Shown: positions 40,204 to 51,037, counted from the stretch's first letter. The stretch: DNA of 64,000 nucleotides from Macrostomum hystrix (GCA_950097015.1 CATNEN010000001.1:15555001-15619000); one strand, 5' to 3'. Translations and numbers: made by a program. Notes: generated from the letters alone by a model not told the origin.

Positions 40204-43200
40204 GTATTTCAAATCTATAATTACACTATAATTACACAAGCTCGTTACACTATATCTTTGTTGTGCTCCACTGTCGTTTTTTATTCCGCTTTCTCAACCT
40301 CAACTGTGAATACGAACCCGGAACCTTAAAAAAATTGCGAATAACAAGGGCTGGGATGTGGTCGAGAAAAAGCTTGCGAGACACCACACACACGCCTGTT
40401 TTCTATTGGCTGTGGCTTGTCGTACGTTGAATCGGCGGCTCTGACCAATGGCCGAACTGTTCAGGGGCATCATTCCCCAGAATTGGGGTAGGGTAGATCA
40501 TCAGGTAGGGAAAACCCCGGGCAACAGCCTTCTCAACCTGCTTCTGCTATCAAGCGATGAGACCAGTGAGAAAGGTTAAGGGCCAAGGTGGGTACCAGAT
40601 TTGGTGTCAGGAGACACGTGAGATTGATAAACCTGCACAGGTTTTGTAAGTCGCTGAAATTTTCTTGTCCTATCACCCGAAAGACCAGGTCAATAGACAA
40701 TCAATCACCTGCACTGTCAGGGTGTCAATAATTTTAATTAGGTTAAGCTCGGAATGTCGCTAACAACCACGCCAGTGTCCAGCACATCGGCAACAGCTGC
40801 GACAGACCTGCATGATGATGCTGTCTGGATTCTCGCCTGCGCGTTCATCATATTCACCATGCAGACAGGTGAGCGAAGGCACAAACAGAAGTTAATAATT
40901 AGCAGGTAGGATAGGTCGGAACTACTCATCGGGTGCTCGGTTGAGAACACCTGAGAAATCCTGATCGACCGGTTCGTCACGATCCAGTTTCTTGCCTCTT
41001 CAACTAAGCGTGTGGGAGGAAAAATTGATCGATGTCTACTTGAAGCCGAGTTTACTTTACAGGTTGAGAAATTCATTATGCAGGTGTCCATATAGCAGTT
41101 CGTCCATATTGCTAAGCAAGGAATATTCTATGCAAAAGCACAGCTATGTTCTCAACAACTTCGGCCTCCTGACCACCTGACTTTCGCTCTGCTTGTTCTC
41201 AACCACGGTTCTGTCTGGCCTGCTATGCAATCATTTTCCGCTTTTAGATCGATCACACCTTGAAAAATTTCAGAAAATTTCCTTCTCTACAATGAGTACA
41301 TTCTGCAGTAACAGCGCAGCTGCAGAGTGTTTTGTTTGCAAGTCGGCAGTGAATTATTCAGTACCTCGGGGAGTTAATCCTCCACATCTTTGCAATTTAA
41401 TTCGTTCTCTCTCCATCTCACCTGTCATTTTACATTCACGTTCTCACTTGTCTAAGACTAAGAACCTGCTCAAACTTAATTTCGTTGAAGGCCCGCAGCT
41501 AGCGACATTGTTTTGCTTAGCAACCGTTGTCAGGGACGGAATTGAAGAGCAACACTGTCTACCAGCTTTCTAAGCAGATGTAGAGGGTTACAGAAAGCAG
41601 CAATAGTACACCATATACACTGAATGGATGTTTCAGACAAAGTTTGCAATGCAAATAGTTTTTTGTTAGATTTTCTATATTCCTTCCCTATCGGCCTGAG
41701 TCAACAGCAGTCGAAGATGCTAAACTTTTCTTAGAAGTAAATATTTTTTTAATTCTCCAAATATTTGCCACGAATCTGGGACTAATAGTTGACTCCCCAA
41801 CCATTCAGGAAGAGACCCACCCACGCGGTAAATTTTTCGCATTGTTGCGAACATACTCAGGGTGCATTAGCTTTGGATAACGGAGGAAGTTCGCGAAAGC
41901 TTTTTGTTGACAATTTGATATGGGATGACAAAAAGCTTGTTCCAATAGACATTTTTTCAACTCAATTTAGACGCCATAAACGCGCCAGAATTGGTTCCAG
42001 AACCTTCGAATGGAATGGGGAGAATGCCAAGAGACGCTTTGATAAGGCAACCACCAGTTGCATCATTCATCAGTCCTTTTCAATGATTGTTAGAAAAGTC
42101 ATTAGACAAGAAAAACGATGCCTCAATGCGCGCCAACCCCTGCACTTCAGGCTTCGGGCTGCTTGAGGCTGGAAACGTGCAGGTCAAAAACGAGGTGAAC
42201 ATCATGGTGAAGAACGTGGTCGACGTGGTCTTCGGCGGCCTGTCTTACTGGATGTTCGGCTACGCGCTGTCCTTTGGCAAGTCTGGCGGTGGCGGTTTCT
42301 GCGGCTGGGGCGACTTCTTCATGGACCGGGCGCCGGGTGAAGCTGACATGGGTGTCGGCTTTGCCACGTTCGTGTTCCAGCTCAGGTTAGCACCACTCCA
42401 TGCTGAGAAAGTCTCTAAAGTTCACTAAGCCACGTTCGTGTTCCAGCTCAGGTTAGCACCAATCCATGCTGAGAAAGTCTCTAAAGTTCACTAAGCCACG
42501 TTCGTGTTCCAGCTCAGGTTAGCACCAATCCATGCTGAGAAAGTCTCTAAAGTTCACTAAGCCACGTTCGTGTTCCAGCTCAGGTTAGCACCACTCTATG
42601 CTGAGAAAGTCTCTAAAGTTCACTAAGCCACGTTCGTGTTCCAGCTCAGGTTAGCACCACTCTATGCTGAGAAAGTCTCTAAAGTTCACTAAGCCACGTT
42701 CGTGTTCCAGCTCAGGTTAGCACCACTCCATGCTGAGAAAGTCTCTAAAGTTCACTAAGCCACGTTCGTGTTCCAGCTCAGGTTAGCACCACTCTATGCT
42801 GAGAAAGTCTCTAAAGTTCACTAAGCAACAAAGAGCGCAAGGCCCAAGCATAAGGGGTCAGGCGCTTTGGCATCGAGAAAACGCAGCCAACGTATCACCG
42901 TGAGCGAGACCTTCCTCGAGGACGTCCCGAACACGTGACCCGCCGATTGAAGCATTCCTCTCTCGTACAGGGTCTCGTTTCCGGTGTTCTCGTCAATTTA
43001 AGGCTCACTGACATTAAATAAGGCGGAAGCATACTGCTGTACATGATTTTAATGACCATTCATTTAAACACTAAATAAATTTACTCCAAAACGAGTCATT
43101 TCATGACAATGTGAATGAGCCTTTAGAAGGGCAAACGTTTGGCGCAGACCTCAGAGCGCCGAGTCCAGGTGTTTCTCCGACGCAGCCGACGGTATCACAA

Positions 43201-45041
43201 TAGGACGCTCAAAAACACCGCTTGGCACATTCCATCAGTATCAGCTTAAATAATCTATCTTTAATTAAATAAAATGGAAGCTCAGCAAAGTGATTTGAGC
43301 CAGGTGTACAGCTGTGAACAGCCGTATATGTTGCCAAACCAAATTTCTAGCCAATTTATCGCTCACTTTGCACCTCGGCATTTCAGTTTCGCCACCACAG
43401 CAACCACAATTGTGTCCGGCGCCATGGCTGAGCGAACAAAGCTTGACGCCTACATCCTGTTCTCATTCCTGAACACCCTGGTGTATTGCATCCCAGCGCA
43501 CTGGATGTGGGACAAGCGCGGCTTTCTGAAGCTTCTCGGCGCTGTGGATATCGCCGGTTCCGGCACTGTGCACTTTCTTGGAGCCGTGTCCGCCGCAGTT
43601 GCTGCCCTGTTGCTGGGGCCTCGGCTGGGTCGGTACAGCGAGAACAAGGAGACGCCCCGAGGTGGAAATCCAACGAATGCGCTCATAGGGATGTTCATGC
43701 TGTGGTGAGCGCATACTCAGAAAACTCAAAGCCGCAAAGAAAATAATGTTCTCTTAGAACAGCTAAACTACCGTTCAAACTATTTAATTCATATCGGCGA
43801 GTACATAAATTACAACCAGGGGGTCGGTGCCAGAGCGGTCTAACGCGTTTGCCTCTCGCACCAAGGTCCCTGAGCTCGATTCCACGGCGAGGCCACATTT
43901 ATTTAGGGCGCAGCCGCAGAGAGAAGGCTTGGGGGCTTGTCGTGCAATTTACGTCATTGAGGGCCAACCTCCAAGGCACGGTGATAGTGTACAATACCTG
44001 ACGACGAGAAAGTCAGGGCAGATGTACACACCTGAGTGAGCGTATGCCTGCGAACAGGATCTGTGTGCGTGTGTGCTCAGGAGTCAGCGGAATGGGCAGA
44101 ATTGCCTCCTCGCTGTCTGCGGGTCTAGTGTCACCAAATGATGTGCCATTGCCCGCAGCCGTACTGCAAAAAATAATTAATATTTTTCTATAATGAATTA
44201 CAACCCTAGCATAAATCCAACATAAATCCAACGGTACCTTCATCCTAGAGTTTTTTCAATGCCGAGACACGGATTAAAATGTGTATGCTTCTTTCAAAAC
44301 CAGGATTTGCATGCCCACGAGAACTCGAAATCCCCAGAACTTCCATGGGACTCGCAAATCCCTGAGTTCTGGGGATTAGAGTGACTGATAGGCCTAACAA
44401 TCATTTGAATGATGGAACTTTAACATTTCAGAATTCAGCTCTTGAATAGATATTTAGATCAAAAACACCCGAGAGTTCTTGCGTTTTAACTCATCGAATA
44501 ATCAAAGTCTTACTTGCACTTTTGTTAATAAAAATCCATACTAGAGACAGAGAGTGAAACTGAGACTACGGACTCAGCCCTGTAATTAAACTGCCGCACC
44601 CGATAATTCAGGTGGGGCTGGCTAGCCTTCAACTGCGGCAGCACGTTCGGCATCTCCAACGGGAAATGGAAGCTGGCAGCCAAGTGAGTTGTGCTCAAAC
44701 TCAATCCTCTACCATGCCCTGTGTGCTTATCATTATGCAGCGAGTTTAATTAACTGACTATTGCCCCCTGAGAACTGCAGGTTGTATTTGCGCTATAAAG
44801 ATCTTGTACACACCTGTGTGAGCGTGTGCCTGCGTACAGTATCTGTGTGCGTGTGTGCTCAGGAGTCAGCGAACTAGGGGCAGAATTGCCTCCTCGCTGG
44901 CTGCGGGTCTAGTGTCACCAAATATTGCCTGCAGCCCTCCTGCAATTATTATTATTATTATTGTTATTATTGTTGTTATTATTGTTATTGTTGTTATTAT
45001 TATTGTTATTATTAATATTGTTATTATTATTATTATTATTA

Positions 45042-45109
<68 letters not shown>

Positions 45110-48100
45110 GTTATTATTGTTATTATTGTTGTTATTATTGTTATTAGTTTTACTGCTCCACTCTCTCTAATTGCAGGGCCGCTGCCACAACTCTAAACGC
45201 ATCAATGGGAGGCGGCCTGAGTGGGATTATTCTCACGTAAGCATTTTCCCCAATGACTCCATTGAATTCCTCGCACGCCAAGCTGGTGTTCAGAGCTCTG
45301 AAATGAAAACAAAATAAATATTAAAGTTCCTTTCGGCAATGTGTTTGAAACGGGTCATTGCGTCTGCAATATCTGTAGTGCGCATAGTATTTCCCAGTTA
45401 TCATAATGGCCTACTCACCATATCAGAATTTTGAGCACAGCTAGATAGAGCAGGTAGGGGCTAATAAATCATTTTTTCCTGGCCAGTTTCCACTAAGATT
45501 GTTTAATAATTTAGAAGGCAGATGCTATCCATATCACTAGATTGTAGGAAAATACTGTTTTAAGAGCAGTCAAACAAAAATACGAGCTAGTTCAGAAAAC
45601 TATTCCCAGGTATTATTCTGGTACTTCTCAAACAAGAACAAACCTTCGTCTGCAGGTACATAATTAACAAGAGAAAATTTGAGGTGTGCGACATTGTTAA
45701 TTCCATACTGGGAGCTCTGGTGGCAGTCACGGGTGAGTTCAACACTTGACTTGCTATTGTTTGCTGACTGTTTTGTAATGTCTGCATCTTAGAAAGGTCA
45801 CAATCTATATTTTAGGCAAAGCACTATTCTACCTAGATTAATGTTAGACAGGACACTAATCTACCTGTTAGGCAGAGCGCTAATCTACCTGTTAGATAGG
45901 GCGCTAATCTACCTGTTAGATAGGGCGCTAATCTACCTGTTAGACAGAGCGCTAATCTACCTGTTAGATAGGGCGCTAATCTACCTGTTAGACAGGACAG
46001 TAATCTACCTGTTAGACAGGACAGTAATCTACCTGTTAGACAGGACACTAATCTACCTGTTAGACTGGATAAAATATACCTTTTAGGTAGTACTCTACTT
46101 TCCCTGTTAGACAGGGTCCCACCAGCAGTTAGACGTCTGTGTTCGTCTCACCCTTGCAGCCGGCTGTTCCGTCGTTCGCGCCTGGGAGGCTGTTCTGATA
46201 GGAATCATCGGAGGCATTATTGTCATCCCAGCCGCTTCATTGATGGACAAACTCCACCTGGACGATCCAGTAGGAGCTGTGGCAGTGCACGGATTCTGCG
46301 GCCTTTGGGTGAGCAGCTTGTCTTGAGAAGGATTATGGCTAAGCACCTGCATTATAGCTTATGGCTAAGCAACTAGAGTTATTTATCTATCTAGCATCTC
46401 TAACATCTGTCTAACAGCTCTAGCATCTGTCTAACAGCTCTAGCATCTGTCTAACAGCTCTAGCATCTGTCTAACAGCTCTAGCATCTGTCTAACAGCTC
46501 TAGCATCTGTCTAACAGCTCTAGCATCTGTCTAACAGCTCTAGCATCTGTCTAGCATCTCTAACATCTGTCTAACAGCTCTAGCATCTGTCTAACAGCTC
46601 TAGCATCTGTCTAACAGCTCTAGCATCTGTCTAACAGCTCTAGCATCTGTCTAGCATCTCTAACATCTGTCTAACAGCTCTAGCATCTGTCTAACAGCTC
46701 TAGCATCTGTCTAACAGCTCTAGCATCTGTCTAGCAGCTCTAGCATCTGTCTAACAGCTCTAGCATCTGTCTAACAGCTCTAGCATCTGTCTAACAGCTC
46801 TAGCATCTGTCTAACAGCTCTAGCATCTGTCTAACAGCTCTAGCAACTGTCTAACAGCTCTAGCATCTGTCTAACAGCTCTAGCATCTGTCTAACAGTTC
46901 TAGCATCTGTCTAACAGCTCTAGCATCTGTCTAACAGCTCTAGCATCTGTCTAACAGCTCTAGCATCTGTCTAACAGCTCTAGCATCTGTCTAACAGCTC
47001 TAGCATCTGTCTAACAGCTCTAGCATCTGTCTAACAGCTCTAGCATCTGTCTAACAGCTCTAGCATCTGTCTAACAGCTCTAGCATCTGTCTAACAGTTC
47101 TAGCATCTGTCTAACAGCTCTAACATCTGTCTAACAGCTCTAGCATCTGTCTAACAGCTCTAGCATCTGTCTAACAGCTCTAGCATCTGTCTAACAGCTC
47201 TAACATCTGTCTAACAGCTCTAGCATCTGTCTAACAGCTCTAGCATCTGTCTAACAGCTCTAGCATCTGTCTAACAGCTCTAGCATCTGTCTAACAGCTC
47301 TAGCATCTGTCTAACAGCTCTAGCATCTGTCTAGCATCTCTAACATCTGTCTAACAGCTCTAGCATCTGTCTAGCAGCTCTAGCATCTGTCTAACAGTTC
47401 TAGCATCTGTCTAACAGCTCTAGCATCTGTCTAGCAGCTCTAGCAACTGTCTAACAGCTCTAGCATCTGTCTAACAGTTCTAGCATCTGTCTAGCAGCTC
47501 TAGCATCTGTCTAACAGTTCTAGCATCTGTCTAACAGCTCTAGCATCTGTCTAACAGCTCTAGCATCTGTCTAGCAGCTCTAGCATCTGTCTAACAGTTC
47601 TAGCATCTGTCTAACAGCTCTAGCATCTGTCTAGCAGCTCTAGCATCTGTCTAGCAGCTCTAGCAACTGTCTAACAGCTCTAGCAACTGTCTAACAGCTC
47701 TAGCAACTGTCTAACAGCTCTAGCAACTGTCTAACAGCTCTAGCAACTGTCTAACAGCTCTAGCAACTGTCTAACAGCTCTAGCAACTGTCTAACAGCTC
47801 TAGCAACTGTCTAACAGTTCTAGCATCTGTCTAACAGCTCTAGCATCTGTCTAGCAGCTCTAGCATCTGTCTAGCAGCTCTAGCAACTGTCTAACAGCTC
47901 TAGCAACTGTCTAACAGCTCTAGCATCTGTCTAGCAGCTCTAGCATCTGTCTAACAGCTCTAGCATCTGTCTAACAGCTCTAGCATCTGTCTAGCAGCTC
48001 TAGCATCTGTCTAACAGTTCTAGCATCTGTCTAACAGCTCTAGCATCTGTCTAGCAGCTCTAGCATCTGTCTAGCAGCTCTAGCAACTGTCTAACAGCTC

Positions 48101-49911
48101 TAGCAACTGTCTAACAGCTCTAGCAACTGTCTAACAGCTCTAGCAACTGTCTAACAGCTCTAGCAACTGTCTAACAGCTCTAGCAACTGTCTAACAGTTC
48201 TAGCATCTGTCTAACAGCTCTAGCATCTGTCTAGCAGCTCTAGCATCTGTCTAGCAGCTCTAGCAACTGTCTAACAGCTCTAGCAACTGTCTAACAGCTC
48301 TATCAACATCCATCAACAGGGCATGCTGGCTTGTGGTTTCTTTGTCGACGAAGATCCGCTGCAGAACATGAACAATGGCCAGCGGGGCCTGCTTCACGGT
48401 GGCGGATTCTACCTGCTGGGGGTTCAGCTGCTGGCGTGCGTCTGCCTGGCCGCGTGGAGCGCGGCGATCACACTCATCACCCTTGGCGTGAGTGTCAATT
48501 GATTACACCTGCCCCGATTTGGCCAGATTTGCAGCCGACAGCACAGCTACAGCTATTGCGCGGCGCATCTGAAAGCTGCGTACGGCTGTCCAGTCCATGG
48601 ACTGGTGGGACGCCAAACTTACGAGTATTTAGGTGTCTTTCTAAATGACACAAATGTTCCAATGGAGTCGGGAATCGAACCCCCGACCTTTAAGTCGTCA
48701 GTCCGACGCCCTAACCACAATAAATAGCACACAAAGTTATTGAATATTCTGCCTAGCAGGTAAAACCTTGTCAAACAGTGACGCAACGCTGGTAAACTGT
48801 TGGTAATCGTCTAGGAATTGATTCGACCGTCTTACTGTTAGTCAAGTCTTGCTTTTACTAGAGTAAGTAGCAAGACACCGTACTCTAAGGTAACAGACGG
48901 TAAGAGACGGTAAGATACATTTTTACTAGTTACACCTGTCTAATAGTTGAAATCCTAACTAACGGTAGGCAACGTGTCTTGTATTACTATTACTATTCAC
49001 AACTGAATATTTTTCATTCCATCAATGAGCTGAAAAAAAACTGTAGTTCGCTATGAAGTGTGCGAATCGGCGAAATTTAGTGATCAGGAAAAAGGGGAAA
49101 CAAACTAGCAAAAAATGATCATAATTTATCTAAATGAAAGCCTTGAGTGCCGTGAAAATAAAATCAAGGTACGCCTCGAAAAAAGGTTTGTTCATGCGCA
49201 GAAAACTACAAGCATGTCGAACTGCGAGTGAAATTCAATCACAAAGAAAGGCTCAAAGTGGGCACCTGGCCTCGTTCACAGCAATTCAAAGCATGCGGCA
49301 TTCTTAACATCCACCTCAAGGCACTGAAGCTAACGATCGGCATCCGACTGACTCCGGAGGAGGAGTTGCTCGGCTCGGACTTTGTCGAGCACAACATCCC
49401 CAACGAGAACCGCGTGGCATCCGAGCTGGCCCCGGAGCTGCTGCTCAATTCGCACCAGCAGCAGCGCCGTTTCTCGGCTCTCGTTCTCAAATCTTTGAAA
49501 CAACTCAGCAATTCTGGAGCAGCTGTCGAGAGCGGCGGTGTCGCCGGGAGCAGCGATGGTGACAGCGGGGTGGACCCCGGAATCGGAGGCGTCGCTGCTC
49601 TGCCAGCCACGGTCAGCGGCACCGGCTTCTTCGGGGCTCGAATCGATCGGCGAAGAAGCACCATAGCCAGCATTGCTGCAATGGCCAGCATCGCAGCTGC
49701 CACAGCTGCAGCCGCAAGCGGCGGCGGCGACGGCAGTCAGCATCGAACGTCGAGTCGCGAGAACTGGGTCGACGCCGACTTGACGATTGTGGAGGAGGAC
49801 ACCGCCTCGCCTGTGAACGGCGGAGTCTACACGAATCCGACGTTTGAAGGCGACTCGTTGGCGAACTCCGTAGTCAGCGTGCGGCTTTCCCGCTTGCAGA
49901 CTTCGCTATAG
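40059..49911 (+). CDS. AMT: Ammonium transporter, Amt/Mep type, 9 coding exons plus an alternative first exon
   Basis: Multi-pass plasma membrane channel moving ammonium/ammonia. Exons: 40059-40203 (1a) or 40754-40868 (1b), 42151-42385, 43387-43704, 44612-44683, 45177-45236, 45656-45732, 46160-46308, 48320-48487, 49321-49911. All junctions are GT-AG in phase, giving 604 residues with 1a or 594 with 1b. Signatures: FGLLEAG, FGGLSYWMFGYALSFG, FATTATTIVSGAMAERTKL, PAHWMW, VDIAGSGTVHFLG, WLAFNCGSTFG, VAVHGFCGLWG. Using 1a numbering, Asp181, His189 and His346 correspond to E. coli AmtB D160, H168 and H318: the recruitment Asp and both pore histidines are present, with the 8-residue Asp-His spacing kept. 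The last exon encodes the cytosolic tail, whose start LTPEEELLGSDFVEH matches the regulatory helix of the family (GLRVSEEEELLGLDxxEH). It then extends about 170 further residues rich in Ser, Ala and Gly. Confidence 0.93.
40754..40868 (+). CDS. AMT: AMT alternative first exon 1b
   Basis: ATG at 40754 encodes MSLTTTPVSSTSATAAT followed by DLHDDAVWILACAFIIFTMQT and a G|GTGAGC donor in the same phase (1) as exon 1a. Joined to exon 2 it reads TMQTGFGLLEAG. It is a diverged duplicate of exon 1a: both encode membrane helix 1 (AxWILxxxFxIFTMQ). The two cannot both be used in one transporter, because 1b has no acceptor that would follow 1a in phase and each already contains a start and helix 1. They are therefore best read as mutually exclusive first exons, probably with separate promoters. 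Confidence 0.8.
40869..42150. other. AMT intron 1, no further exon seen
   Basis: 1.3 kb between alternative exon 1b and exon 2. Open frames of 113-126 codons at 41193-41573, 41789-42166 and 42087-42428 (the last overlaps exon 2) have no recognised domain apart from the exon 2 part. No tandem repeat. Confidence 0.45.
42363..42824 (+). repeat. 66-bp tandem repeat x7 duplicating the AMT exon 2 5' splice site
   Basis: Seven exact-period units starting at 42363, 42429, 42495, 42561, 42627, 42693 and 42759. The first unit starts inside exon 2 with its last 23 bases (CCACGTTCGTGTTCCAGCTC then AG) and continues through the donor GTTAGCACC into the intron. Every later unit repeats the exon tail and donor. 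Units differ at only a few sites (CCACTCCATG / CCAATCCATG / CCACTCTATG). Each unit has an in-frame TAA, so only the first donor gives a functional protein. Confidence 0.97.
42825..43386. other. AMT intron 2: dispersed repeat fragment interrupted by a MITE
   Basis: Minus-strand-like segment around 42950-43175 (CTCTCGTACAGGG ... GCGCCGAGTCCAG) is shared with 55045-55120. In this copy it is interrupted by a 122-bp MITE (43001-43122). The rest of the intron looks unique. Confidence 0.55.
43001..43122. mobile_element. PIF/Harbinger-like MITE, 122 bp
   Basis: Terminal inverted repeat: left AGGCTCACTGACATT, right (reverse complement) AGGCTCATTCACATT, 13 of 15 identical. It is flanked on both sides by TTA (42998-43000 and 43123-43125), the TWA target duplication typical of PIF/Harbinger elements. 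Removing the element and one TTA restores collinearity with the related sequence at 55045-55120, an empty-site comparison within the same window. Confidence 0.8.
43815..44185 (+). mobile_element. tRNA-derived SINE, family B, near full length, AMT intron 3
   Basis: tRNA(Leu/Ser)-like head GTGCCAGAGCGGTCTAACGC and GCCTCTCGC, B-box-like TGAGCTCGATTCCACGG, then body GCAGCCGCAGAGAGAAGGCT, GTCGTGCAATTTACG, GAGGGCCAACCTCCAAGGCA, CAGGGCAGATGTACACACCT, GTGTGTGCTCAGGAGTCAGC, TGTGCCATTGCCCGCAG and an AATTAAT tail. It serves as the reference for the truncated copies elsewhere in the window. Confidence 0.85.
44800..45149 (+). mobile_element. SINE-B 3' end with expanded ATT tail, AMT intron 4
   Basis: 44806-44936 is the SINE-B 3' body (TGTACACACCTGTGTGAGCG, GTGTGTGCTCAGGAGTCAGC, CTGCGGGTCTAGTGTCACC, TGCAGCCCTCCTGC). 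It runs directly into about 215 bp of (ATT)n with interspersed GTT triplets (44937-45149), ending 27 bp before the exon 5 acceptor. The microsatellite has evidently grown from the SINE tail. The all-Leu and all-Ile open frames here are artefacts. Confidence 0.85.
45836..46085 (+). repeat. Minisatellite, 24-bp unit, AMT intron 6
   Basis: About 10 copies of a 24-bp unit containing CTAATCTACCTGTTAGACAG followed by GGCG or similar. The open frames on both strands are by-products of the period. Ends about 75 bp before exon 7. Confidence 0.93.
46384..48310 (+). repeat. 1.9-kb minisatellite, 20-bp unit CTCTAGCATCTGTCTAACAG, AMT intron 7
   Basis: About 96 copies of CTCTAGCATCTGTCTAACAG with variants AGCAACTG, CTAGCAG and CAGTTC. 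It fills nearly the whole intron 7 (46309-48319) and ends 10 bp before the exon 8 acceptor. Each unit contains a branch-point-like CTAAC followed by ACAG. Confidence 0.97.
48497..48730 (-). mobile_element. SINE family A copy, reverse orientation, AMT intron 8
   Basis: The plus strand reads TTACACCTGCCCCGATTTGG, GCCGACAGCACAGCTAC, CAGTCCATGGACTGG, GGAGTCGGGAATCGAACCCC, CGACCTTTAAGTCGTCAGTC, CCGACGCCCTAACCAC, the reverse complement of family A with an internal deletion relative to 34684-34995. Confidence 0.82.
48731..49320. other. AMT intron 8, remaining sequence
   Basis: Apparently unique. The open frame that contains exon 9 extends upstream to 49228, but the CCTCAAG|GCACTG acceptor at 49320/49321 gives the family join LITLG|ALKLTIGIRL, so the upstream part is intronic. 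Confidence 0.5.
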
Positions 49912-50376
49912 ATTGCAACTGACAAGCCAGGGACTTGTTTAACAGTAGAAAGCCAGCTCCATTTTCCCCTGGGAGAAGACCATGGGGTATTAGAGCCGGT
50001 CGAGATTAGCTGATCGCAGAATTTGATACTCTTGAATCCCGAGTAGGGTCCTAGACTCATGAGCTATCTCAAGTTTTATTCAATAATGCGAATTTTCTCT
50101 CTGCTTAAGACATTGTGGATAAATGTGATCGATTCTCTCCCGGATATTTACGCACTAATTTTCCGGCTCCTTCTCTTCTACCTGTGATTTACAAATTTAA
50201 AAGGTAAAAGGGAAGGACACAAAATTTCTGTAGGTGTCGTCTCTAGCTAGTATTTTACGCATAGTGCAAAGATTTTATTATTATTTCTGCCCAAATCCGA
50301 TGTTAAACTGCCTGTTGAATTGCTAAAAATCCGCATAAAGTTACAACAAAAACAACAAAAACACTCACCAGTAAGA

Positions 50377-50382
50377 AATAAA
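50377..50382 (+). promoter_or_regulatory. Candidate AMT polyadenylation signal AATAAA
   Basis: AATAAA 466 bp after the AMT stop codon in AT-rich sequence. A candidate only, because the hexamer is common in such sequence. Confidence 0.3.
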
Positions 50383-50920
50383 AAAATATAAATTGAAAGT
50401 ATTTTTTCAATATAATTTTGTCATTATAAAATTATTTACTTCTGTAGCATCGAACGCGTCGCATTTGTGTGAGCCTCAAAGACTTAACTCAAAGTTTTAA
50501 CGTGAAACATTCGATTTGTTTCGAAAAAATGTTTATAAAAAACTGCAATGACAGTTCAGTTATATCATTATATTAGTCATATTTAATTATCAAATGAGTC
50601 TAGCATACAGGAATAAAATAATAACTTTTAATACCTCGTAGTGTGTAAGATAATTAAGTTAGGACTAAAAAAATTCTAATAGAAAGCTTATAGTAACGGG
50701 TCATGTGGTACAGCTAAAATGAGACGTTGAATTAAAAAAATAAATGACATAACAAATTTTATCTGACAAAGTGAGGTCACAGTTAAAGCAAAGTACGATT
50801 GTAGAGAAAATTTCAAAGAAAGTTCTAAAATACGACCATTATTTAAGGATAAGTATTAGAGATTTATACCAATTGCGCCCACGTTGCAGGCATAATATCG
50901 TAAGTATAATTTTGCTATTT

Positions 50921-50926
50921 TTTATT
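50921..50926 (-). promoter_or_regulatory. Candidate TRP-gene polyadenylation signal AATAAA
   Basis: TTTATT on the plus strand (AATAAA on the minus strand) about 112 bp beyond the TRP stop codon, the first such hexamer downstream. Confidence 0.4.
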
Positions 50927-51037
50927 TTTAGATATCAATAAAGCTTACGACTGTAATTTTGAGCAAGAAATGAAAACCTTTAAATTAAAAGTCTGATATT
51001 TGTTAATGCGAGTACAATCATTGTCACCGCCAGCTGC

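Larger units (their letters stand above)
49912..51037. other. Convergent 3' flanks of AMT and the TRP gene
   Basis: AT-rich spacer, no gene seen. It should hold both 3' UTRs. Candidate AATAAA signals: plus strand at 50377-50382 (for AMT) and minus strand at 50921-50926 (for the TRP gene). Confidence 0.5.

Noticed and set aside
44855-45196. Poly-Leu and poly-Ile open frames
   Set aside because: Translation of the (ATT)n microsatellite at the end of a SINE-B copy; not a membrane protein.
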